NCBI GenBank assembly: GCA_963730785.1
Contig: CAVSTF010000015.1
Span: 372,001-436,000, forward strand
From: Bog-473 sp963730785
GTDB lineage: Bacteria > Actinomycetota > Acidimicrobiia > Acidimicrobiales > RAAP-2
DNA: 64,000 bases
Reading direction: 5' to 3'
In this document: positions 56,594-64,000 of the stretch, piece after piece
Numbering within the stretch: the stretch's first letter is position 1
Layout of the letters: each line of letters starts with the position of its first letter
Translations under genes and position numbers: made by a program
Notes under the pieces: generated by a model
The model's input: only the letters and a program-made list of their open reading frames with translations
Told to the model about the DNA's origin: nothing
Database searches by the model: none

Positions 56594-57882
56594 CTACCCC
56601 AACAGGTCGGGATAGGGCGGGAACTTGGCGCAGAGGTTGGCCACGTCGGCCCGCACCGCGGCGACCTCGGCCTCGTCGGTCCGGGCCCGCAGCGTGCGGC
56701 CGATCAGACTCGGCGATGGTGGCCATCTCCTCGGCACCCATCCCGGCCGTGGTCTCGGCCGCCGTGCCCAGGCGCAGGCCCGAGGTCACGAAGGGCGAGC
56801 GGGGGTCGTCGGGGATGGTGTTGCGGTTGCAGGGTGATGCCGGCCCGGTCCAGTACCTCCTGGGCCTCCTTGCCGGTCAGCTCGGCATCGAAGGTCCGCA
56901 GGTCGATGAGCACCATGTGGTTGTCGGTGCCGCCGGCCACCAGGCGGAAGCCCTGCGGCCGCCAGTGCGTCGGCCAGGGCGGCGGCGTTGGCCACCACCT
57001 GGGCGGCGTACTGGCGGAATTCGGGCCGGGCCGCCTCGGCGAAGGCCACCGCCTTGGCCGCGATGACGTGCTCGAGCGGGCCACCCTGGAGGCCGGGGAA
57101 CACGGCGCTGTCGATCTTCTTGGCCAGGTCGGCGCTGCAGAAGATGGCGCCGCCGCGCGGGCCGCGCAGGGTCTTGTGGGTGGTGAGCGTGACCACGTCG
57201 GCCACGCCCACCGGGCTGGGGTGGGCCCCGCCGGCGATCAGGCCGGCCGGGTGGGCGGCGTCGAACATGAAGAGGGCGCCCACCGAGTCGGCGATCTCCC
57301 GGAAGGGCAGCGGGTCGATGATGCGGGCGTAGGCGGTCGAGCCGGCCACAATCAGCGCCGGCTGCTCGGTCTTGGCCAGGTCGGCCACCTGGTCGAAGTC
57401 GATGACCTCGCCCGGGGCGCTCGGCGTCGCTCGGAGGCCGGGGTCACGCCGTAGGACACGAAACGCCAGATCTTCGAGGTGATGGAGGCCGGCGAGCCGT
57501 GGGTCAGGTGCCCGCCGTGGTCGAGCCGCATGGCCAAAATGGTGGCGCCCGGCTGGAGCAGGGCCTGGTAGACGGCCAGGTTGGCGTTGGCCCCGGCGTG
57601 CGGCTGCACGTTGGCGTGGTCGGCCCCGAACAGCGCGGTGGCCCGGTCCCGGGCCAGGTCCTCCACCTCGTCGATGATCTGGTTGCCGCCGTAGTACCGC
57701 TTGCCCGGGTAGCCCTCGGAGTACTTGTTGGTCAGCACCGAGCCCGAGGCGGCCAGCACGGCCGGGGAGGTGAAGTTCTCCGAGGCGATGAGCTGGAGCG
57801 TGGTCTGCTGGCGCTCCAACTCGGCGCGGATGAGGCCGGCCACCTCGGGGTCGGAGGCCAGTGCGGTCTCGTAGCTGCTCAT
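56594..57882 (-). CDS. glyA: Serine hydroxymethyltransferase (frameshifted)
   Basis: About 429 codons, normal length. Start ATG 57,882 (SSYETALASDPEVAGLI). N-part: LQLIASENFTSPAVLAASGS, KYSEGYPGKRYYGG and NVQPHAGANANLAVYQALL. A second frame gives STAYARIIDPLPFREIADSV, MFDAAHPAGLIAGG and the PLP lysine in VTLTTHKTLRGPRGG. Another has GFRLVAGGTDNHMVLIDL, and the last PFVTSGLRLGTAAETTAG-like TSGLRLGTAAETTAG. The corrected end reads KFPPYPDLLG with TAG at 56,594-56,596. It links serine, glycine and folate one-carbon metabolism. At least four breaks. Confidence 0.93.
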
Positions 57883-57891
57883 GAAGTCCCT

Positions 57892-58369
57892 TCAGTTCTG
57901 TGGATGCAACCGGGACGGAGTTCGAGTCCCGGTCGAGTTCGGCCAGCTTGGCGATTCGCCCGTCGTGCCGCCCGTGTTCCTCGGTGGCGGACAGGAAGGC
58001 CATGCACCGCATCGACGGCCACGGCTCGGCCCGGTGGTGCGGCTGCCCAGGCAGAGCACGTTGGCGTGGTTGTGCTGGCGGGCCAGGGTGGCCGTGGTCA
58101 CGTCGTGCACGACCGCGGCCCGGATGCCGGCCACCTTGTTGGCCGCCATGGAGATCCCGATGCCCGTGCCGCAGGTGCAGATGCCCAGGTCGGCCTGGCC
58201 GCCGCCACGGCCCGGCCCACGGCGGCCCCGAAGTCGGGGTAGTCCACCGAGGCGGTCACCGTCGAAGGTGCCCAGGTCGTCCACCTCGTGGCCCAGCTGC
58301 GAGCACGTCGGCCTTGAGGACCTCCTTGAGGGCGAACCCGGCGTGGTCCGAGCCGAAGGCGACGCGCAT
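57892..58369 (-). CDS. rpiB: Ribose-5-phosphate isomerase B (frameshifted)
   Basis: About 155 codons. The corrected N-terminus from ATG 58,369 reads MRVAFGSDHAGFALKEVLKA, diagnostic of RpiB. Later pieces: VDYPDFGAAVGRAVA, DLGICTCGTGIGISMAANKV with the catalytic Cys, and AAVVHDVTTATLARQHNHAN, VLCLGSRT. The C-terminus is ambiguous: one frame stops at 57,892, another would overlap the glyA start. RpiB interconverts ribose-5-P and ribulose-5-P. It is probably co-transcribed with glyA and divergent from the thiolase gene 65 bp away. Confidence 0.87.
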
Positions 58370-58434
58370 ACCGGCCCAGTCTACCGAGGCCCCTCCGGAG
58401 CCTCTGGGGCGTCAACCGGTACGCTCCAGCCACC

Positions 58435-60013
58435 ATGACCCTCGACTCCCGCACCCCCGTCGTCGTCGGCGTCGGGCAGGTCACCATTCACCCCGATCCC
58501 GACATCGATCCGGCCGATCGGCCCGAGCCGGTCGAACTCATGGCCCGTGGCCTTGCGGGCGGCCGCCGAGGATGCCAGCGGCGCCGCTCCCGGGAGGACC
58601 CGCTCCGGCCGGGCACACCCTGATCCGCCGGGCCGACAGCATCCGGGTCGTCGTGCCCCTTGGGCTGGCGCTCCATCAATCCCGTCGCTGCTGGTGGCCG
58701 AGCGCCTGGGCTTCGGGGCCGACGACCTCCCGGCCGAGCTCATGCTCTCCTCCATCGGCGGCAACACCCCCCAGGCGATGATGCACGACGCCTGCCGCGC
58801 CATTCGGCCGGGCGACCTCGACGTGGTCCTGGTGACCGGGGCCGAGGCCATGTACACCCGGGGCGCCTCGCGTCGGGACCCCTCCAAGCCACCGCTGACC
58901 TGGGCCAGCCAGCCGGCCGAGTCGACGCCCGAGCCACCGGTCATGTTCGGCGTCGAGAAGCCGGGCGCCACCGACCTCGAGATGTCGCGCGGGGTCATCC
59001 TGCCCATCCACGCCTACCCGCTCTTCGAGAACGCGCTGCGGGCCGCCAACGGCTGGACCCTGGCCGAGCACGCTGCTCGCATCGGCCAGCTCTGGTCGCG
59101 CTTCAGCCAGGTGGCGGCGACCAACCCCTACGCCTGGATCCGCAGCCCCCGCACCCCCGAGGAGATCACGCAACCCTCGCCGGACAATCGGATGGTCTCG
59201 TTCCCCTATCCGAAGCTGTGCACGGCCAACATGCAGGTCGACCAGGGGGCGGGCTACATCGTCTGCTCGGTGGAGGCGGCCCGGGCGGCCGGCGTGCCCG
59301 AGGACCGCTGGGTCTTCCCGATCTCGGGCGCCGATGGCAACGACCACTGGTTCATTTCGCACCGGCCCGAGCTGCACCGCTCGCCCGCCATCCGCCTGGC
59401 CGGGCAGGCCGCCCTCGAGCTGGCCGGCGTGGGCATCGACGACGTCGGGCCCATCGACCTCTACTCGTGCTTCCCGGCCGTGGTGCAGATGGCGGCCCAC
59501 GAACTCGGTCTGCCCGTCGACGATCCCGCTCGTCCGCTGACCATGACCGGTGGCCTGACCTTCGGCGGCGGTCCGGGCAACAACTACGCCTCCCACGGCA
59601 TCGCCCAGGTGGTCGGGGCCCTGCGGGAGGCAGCCGGGCTCGGTCGGGCTGGCCACCGGCTTGGGTTGGTACGCCACCAAGCACTCCATCGGTCTGTACG
59701 CCTCCCGCCCGCCGGCCCACGAGGGTAAGGAAGCGATTCGCCTGGCGCGACGTGCAGCCCGAGGTGGACGCCCTCCCCCAGTGCATCGTCGATTCGGCCG
59801 CCACCGGCGCCGGTCCGGGTCGAGACCTACACGGTGGCGTTCGACCGTGACGGCAATCCCGAGCGCGGCATCCTGGCCCTGCGGACGCCGGACGACCGGC
59901 GGGCCTGGGGCAACATCACCGACGTCGACACCCTGACCGGCCTCTGCGCCGAAGAAGGCATCGGCCGCAGCGGCACCCTGGCCGCCGACGGCATCGTCAG
60001 CCTCGACGACTGA
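58435..60013 (+). CDS. Thiolase-family acyltransferase with added C-terminal domain (frameshifted)
   Basis: About 526 codons. N-terminus MTLDSRTPVVVGVGQVTI; then, in another frame, SLLVAERLGFGADDLPAELM, DLDVVLVTGAEAMYTR, NPYAWIRSPRTPEEI, VDQGAGYIVCSVEAARAAG and GLTFGGGPGNNYASHGIAQV, the conserved thiolase C-terminal motif. The last about 100 residues (VETYTVAFDRDGNPERGILA; DVDTLTGLCAEEG) form the extra OB-like domain of type-1 thiolase-like proteins. Catalytic Cys of biosynthetic thiolases is not evident at the usual SxxGGN position (SSIGGNTPQ), as in SCP-x/TLP proteins. It could act on an acyl-CoA made by the neighbouring genes. First gene of the rightward cassette. Confidence 0.8.
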
Positions 60014-60077
60014 GCGCTCCCGTGCCGAGCGACCGGCACCCCGTTAGATTGGCCAGGCGAACTGGGGAGGGAGCCGC

Positions 60078-61811
60078 ATGCCACACGACCTGGTCATCCG
60101 AGGGGGCCTGATTGTCGATGGCCTCGGTGGTGAGCCGATGCCAGGCGACGTCGCCGTGGACGACGGCATCATCACCCACGTTGGCTCAGTCAACGGTGGC
60201 GGCACCGAGGAAATCGACGCCACCGATCAGCTCGTTACACCCGGCTTCGTCGACATCCACACCCACTACGACGGGCAGGTCACCTGGGACAGCTCGCTGG
60301 CCCCCTCGACGTGGCACGGCGTGACGACCGCCGTCATGGGCAACTGCGGCGTGGGCTTCGCGCCGGTGCACCCGGACGCGCATCGGCCGCTCATCGAATT
60401 GATGGAAGGTGTGGAGGACATTCCCGGCGCCGTGCTCGACGAAGGCATCAGCTGGGAATGGGAATCCTTCGGCGACTACCTCGACGCCGTGGCCCGGCTG
60501 CCGCATGAAATCGACATCGGCGCCCAACTGCCCCACGGCGCGCTGCGGCACTACGTCATGGGCGAGCGCGCGGTCCGGCTGGAAGAAGCCACCGAAGAGG
60601 ACATGGCCACCATGCGAACCCTGGCGGCCGACGCCATGCGCGCCGGCGCGCTCGGCTTCACCACCTCGCCGCACGCTGAACCACCGCACCTCCACCGGCG
60701 ACCCCACGCCATCGCTGCGCGCCACCTCGCACGAGCTGGAGATGATCGCGCTGGGCTTGGCCGACGCCGGTCACGGCGTCATCGAGTTGATTTCGGACTT
60801 CTCCCCCGACCGGGACGGCGAACTCGACATCATCCGGCAGATGACACTGAAATCGGGTCGTCCCATTTCGGTGTCGCTGGCCCAGAACAATCAACATCCT
60901 GACGCCTGGCGCGCCATCCTCGACGCGCCTGGCCGAGTTCGTGGCCGAGGGACTGCCGGTCAAGGCCCAGGTGGCGCCCCGGCCGGTCGGCCTGCTGCTC
61001 GGGCTGCAGTCCAGCTTCAACCCGTTCTCGCTGTACCCGGCGTACCAGACCATCGCCAAGGACACATTGGCCGAGCAGGTGCGCACCTTGCGCGACCCCT
61101 CGTTCCGTCAACGACTGCTGGGCGAGACCCCGACCCGTGAACTCCGGATCTTCGACTACAGCCGCATGTTCCCGCTCGGCGAGATCGCCCAACTACGAGC
61201 CGGACCGAGAGCACCAGCATTGAAGCGGAGGCGGCCCGCCGCGGGACCGACGCCGCCGAGGTGGCGCTCGACCTCCTGCTCGAAGACGACGGTCACAACT
61301 TCCTCTTCGCCCCGTTCTCGAACTACGCCAACTTCAATCTCGACTGCTGCCACGAAATGATGGCGCAGCGAGCACACCCTCTTCGGGCTGGGCGACGGCG
61401 GGGCGCACGTCGGCATCATTTCCGACGCCAGCTTCCCCACCTTCACGCTGACGCACTGGGGCCGTGACCGTCCGCAGGGGCGCTTCCCCATCGGCTGGTT
61501 GGTGCAACAGCTCACCAGCACCAACGCCCGCGCCGTCGGCCTGAGGATCGGGGCGTCATCGCGCCCGGGCTGCGGGCCGACCTCAACGTCATCGACTTCG
61601 ATCGCTTGCGGTGCGAGCGGCCCACCATGGCCTACGACCTGCCGGCCGGCGGCAAGCGACTGCTGCAACGGGCGCGCGGCTACACCGCCACCATCGTGCG
61701 GCGGCCAGGTCATCAACCGGGACGGCGTCAGCACCGGCGCGCGAACCGGGACGTCTCATCCGGGGACCCCAAGCCCGACCCTCGATGATCCGAAAGGGGA
61801 TTCCGCAATGA
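60078..61811 (+). CDS. D-aminoacylase-type amidohydrolase (frameshifted)
   Basis: About 577 codons. Start ATG 60,078 behind GGAGGGAG. Metal-dependent hydrolase: LVIRGGLIVDGLGGEPMPGD, PGFVDIHTHYDGQVTWDSSL (HxH site), VMGNCGVGFAPVHP and GALGFTTSPHAEPPH. Frame changes near 60,675, 60,925, 61,195, 61,370 and 61,545 are needed; later pieces include IALGLADAGHGVIELISDF, LQSSFNPFSLYPAYQTI, FGLGDGGAHVGIISDASFP and APGLRADLNVIDFDRLR. The layout is that of N-acyl-D-amino-acid deacylases. True substrate is unknown. Its TGA overlaps the dioxygenase ATG (ATGA). Confidence 0.83.
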
Positions 61812-62855
61812 CGCAACTGCGCGAGCTGGAGCCGGCGGCCGAATGGCGTGCCGCCGACGTGGCCGATCCCGAGACCTGGACCCTGCGCCTCACCAACGAG
61901 GACCGGGCCGAACTGGACGCCGCGCTCAAGGCGGCCAAGGCCAAGAGCACCGATCCACTCGACATCGGCCGGGATGACTTTCCCCTCGACCATTTGGCCA
62001 GCAAGCTCGACCAGGTAGTCGACGTACTTCTCAACGGCCGCGGCTTCATGCGCATCAGCGCACTCGACGCCGACCGCTACTCACGACGACGATCTGACCC
62101 TGCTCTATTGGGGCATCGGATTGCACCTGGGTGAACCGTGGGCCCAGAACCAGCACGGGCACGTGCTGGGCGACGTCACCGATCAGGGCAAGACCATCGA
62201 CGATCCCACCGTGCGGGGCAACGAACTCGGGGGCATCGCGCTCGACTATCACACCGACGGCTCCGACCTGGTGGGACTGCTGTGCCTGCGCACGGCGCGC
62301 ACCGGCGGGCTGTCCTGCGTGGCCAACGCGGTGGCCATTCACAACCACATGGTGCGTCAGTGCCCCGAGTTGGCGGCCGCGCTGTACGAAGAGCTCCCCT
62401 ACGACACCCGAGGCGAGCAGCCCAATGGCGCCCGGGCGTTCTACATGGTTCCCGGCTTCACCGCCCACGCCGAGCGGCTCTTCGTCCGCTTCATCCCGCA
62501 ATACATTCTGGCTTCGCAACGACATCCCGACGCGCCGCGGCTCAGCGACACGGCCCGAGAAGCCATTTCCACCGCGGTCGGCCTGGCCAACGATCCCGAC
62601 TTCAACGTCTACATGGATCTACAGCCGGGTGAGATGCAGTTCATCAACAACTACCACGTGCTGCACGGGCGCACGGCCTATGAGGACGACGTCGCCAACG
62701 GTTACAAGCGGCACCTGAAGCGACTGTGGCTGGCCACCTACGCCCTCACCGATCGCCCGGCCCACTTCCAAGCTTTGGGCCGCAAGCACTGGGAATCGAA
62801 GCGATCCATCAGCACCCTGCCGGCGGTCGAACGGGTACCCCACCCGGCTTCCTAA
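61808..62855 (+). CDS. TauD/GBBH-like Fe(II)/2-oxoglutarate dioxygenase (one frameshift)
   Basis: About 349 codons from ATG 61,808. The first part has DFPLDHLASKLDQVVDVLLN and GRGFMRISALDADRYS; after a break near 62,090 it continues LLYWGIGLHLGEPWAQNQHG. The facial triad is visible: DYHTDGSDLVGLLCLRTA (HxD) and NYHVLHGRTAYED (distal His), with an Arg for 2-oxoglutarate in GYKRHLKRLWLATYA. It resembles plant/fungal-type TauD proteins and gamma-butyrobetaine hydroxylase relatives. It probably hydroxylates a small substrate later cleaved by the coupled amidohydrolase. Its stop shares CTAA with the convergent tsaC-like gene. Confidence 0.85.
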
Positions 62856-63530
62856 CTCCCGGCGATCCCCGGAGACTTACGTAGTGAGAACCAGCGACGG
62901 CGTTTGAAGGCACCCATGATCAGGACGCCGTCGACATAACTCTCGGGCAACAGGCCCACTCGGCGGACCACCGGCGGGGTGTGCGTGCAGTCGACCACGG
63001 TCGCACCCGATCCTCCGGAGCGGCCCCCATCGACGACCAGAGTCACCGGCACTCCGGCACACCGCGCCGCCGCATCAACCGCGGTCTCAACCGAAGCACC
63101 GTCACCACCGACCAAGGCGAAGGTCAACAGTGGACCCAGTTCATCGCACACGGCGCGCACGGGTCGGCTGGAGGCCATGGCGATCCGGAGGTGGTCGTCA
63201 TCATCGGCGGCCACGCCAATCAGTTCTTCCGAAGCCGGCACGACGACGGTGAGCGGTCCCGGCCACATTCGTTCAGTCAGTCGTTGCGCATTGATATCCC
63301 AGTCCGAAGCCAGGGCGGGGGCCTGCGCTTGCCGACCGATGACACACGTCGGCGGCATGCCGTGGCCCACCACATCGGCCACCGCTCTCAGCGCGCCCAC
63401 CGCAACGCCGCGCGTCCAGAAGAGCGGCCAACACGTAGCCACCGAAGTGGGGAGCGACCACCACCGCATCATTGACGAGGGCAGCTCGCAATCGATCGCG
63501 TTGGTGCCGCGTGATCAGTTCGGCCGCCAT
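62852..63530 (-). CDS. TsaC/Sua5 (YrdC-domain) protein, divergent (one frameshift)
   Basis: About 226 codons. ATG at 63,530 overlaps the prmC stop (TAATG). It ends up in the second frame from about 63,410. Recognisable YrdC features are ERMWPGPLTVVVPASEEL, IAMASSRPVRAVCDELGPLL, and TLVVDGGRSGGSGATVVDCT near the end (as in P-S-T-V-V-D of Sua5). The normal N-terminal PTDTVYGLA and KxR region are replaced by DAVVVAPHFGGYVLAALLD and CVIGRQAQAPAL. The position directly after prmC is where actinobacterial tsaC normally lies. It may have a changed substrate site or be a second, non-essential copy; t6A synthesis is the default inference. Confidence 0.7.
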
Positions 63531-64000
63531 TAACGCAGTCGTCCCACCAGCACCCGAGGACGCAAGGTCAGATCAGATTCAACCCGAACATCGACATAGC
63601 CCAGGGCAACGGCAATGGCCGCGGCGGCGTCGGTCTGATGGGGGGCCATTTCAATGACGACAGCACCCGGGCGAGCCAACCACTCCATTGATTGCTGCAG
63701 AACAGAGACCACGTCGGCCAAGCCCGGGGTGCCATCAGGCGAATCATCAGCAATCAACGCACCCCGCGGTTCTTGTCGGACTTCGACCGACAACCCATCC
63801 CATTCGCCCTCCGCCACATAGGGCGGGTTCGACACCACCAGGTCGATCGTCCCGCGTAGCTCTGCCGGCAAGGCATTGAGCCATGAACCATGCACAAGGT
63901 GCACGGGCAACAGCGCTGGCGCCACCGCAGCCACGCGCTCGAGATTCAATGCAGCGACACACAACGCATCCGGGCTGACGTCGAGGGCCCAGACGCGTCC
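63530..64000 (-). CDS. prmC: PrmC (HemK), release-factor glutamine methyltransferase, 3' part
   Basis: The last about 156 residues; the 5' part is beyond the right window edge, with an open frame up to base 64,000. The visible SAM-dependent core reads VWALDVSPDALCVAALNLER and contains the hallmark LVVSNPPYVAEGEW (NPPY). Then come EPRGALIADDSPDGTPGLAD and the terminal GYVDVRVESDLTLRPRVLVG. PrmC methylates the Gln of the GGQ motif in RF1/RF2 and usually lies next to prfA, presumably just outside the window. The stop TAA shares its last base with the tsaC-like ATG. Confidence 0.93.
   Translation of the reverse strand, partial: GRVWALDVSPDALCVAALNLERVAAVAPALLPVHLVHGSWLNALPAELRGTIDLVVSNPPYVAEGEWDGLSVEVRQEPRGALIADDSPDGTPGLADVVSVLQQSMEWLARPGAVVIEMAPHQTDAAAAIAVALGYVDVRVESDLTLRPRVLVGRLR

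Overview
The window is 64 kb of high-GC, gene-dense DNA from an actinobacterium. Much of the right half is the cluster prmC - tsaC-like - (rpiB-glyA) - wecA - atpZ/I - atpB-E-F-F'-H-A-G-D-C - (glpX) - murA, an order typical of Actinobacteria. A long two-part ATP synthase delta subunit, a MurA with Asp in place of the catalytic Cys, an F420-type (FrhB-like) oxidoreductase and a 2-oxoacid:ferredoxin oxidoreductase all fit. The class Acidimicrobiia is my best guess, by inference only. There is no insertion sequence, CRISPR array, rRNA operon or phage module.

Sequence quality dominates the reading. At least 22 genes whose protein family is obvious are split over two or more frames, worst at 47-63 kb. 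Where I could rebuild the frame by eye, the cause was usually one inserted base. I report these as single genes with outer coordinates and treat the breaks as probable sequence errors, not pseudogenes.

Layout. 0-3.3 kb: end of a TadG-like pilus protein, a prepilin peptidase and a secreted repeat-bearing L,D-transpeptidase. 3.3-10 kb: DEAD-box helicase fused to a cold-shock domain, amidase, D-threonine-aldolase-like enzyme, lactonase-fold hydrolase, and a copper-type csoR operon with a clear operator and a YHS-tailed permease. 10-17 kb: amino-acid and hydroxy-acid oxidation (branched-chain amino acid dehydrogenase, fused 2-oxoacid:ferredoxin oxidoreductase, GlcD oxidase, zinc alcohol dehydrogenase). 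17-24 kb: MFS exporter, N-acetylmuramoyl-L-alanine amidase, large Ig/MBG-repeat surface protein and a LuxR-type regulator; the last two share a paired repeat at the same distance from their starts. 24-29 kb: tRNA-Ala(CGC), two lipid-linked sugar transferases, a SepX/GlpR-like membrane protein and a lone ABC ATPase.

28-36 kb is the sulfur block. cysH, a siroheme sulfite/nitrite reductase, an FrhB-like iron-sulfur flavoprotein, a small protein and the ABC ATPase form one tightly overlapping leftward operon. cysD, cysN and a siroheme synthase diverge rightward. A 17-bp palindrome lies between the two. Together they would take sulfate through APS to sulfide, make the siroheme, and perhaps feed electrons from F420.

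36-46 kb: a non-canonical NRAMP transporter, a UPF0016 cation transporter, a small membrane protein behind a 26-bp perfect palindrome, galT, a degenerate maltokinase with trehalose synthase, enoyl-CoA hydratase, meaB, murA and glpX. 46-55 kb: complete F-type ATP synthase operon. 55-58 kb: wecA, glyA, rpiB. 58-63 kb: a rightward thiolase / amidohydrolase / TauD-dioxygenase cassette interrupting the conserved cluster. 63-64 kb: tsaC-like gene and the end of prmC, cut by the window edge.

Gene packing is extreme: eleven same-strand pairs overlap by four bases (ATGA/GTGA/TTGA) and five convergent pairs share a four-base stop overlap.
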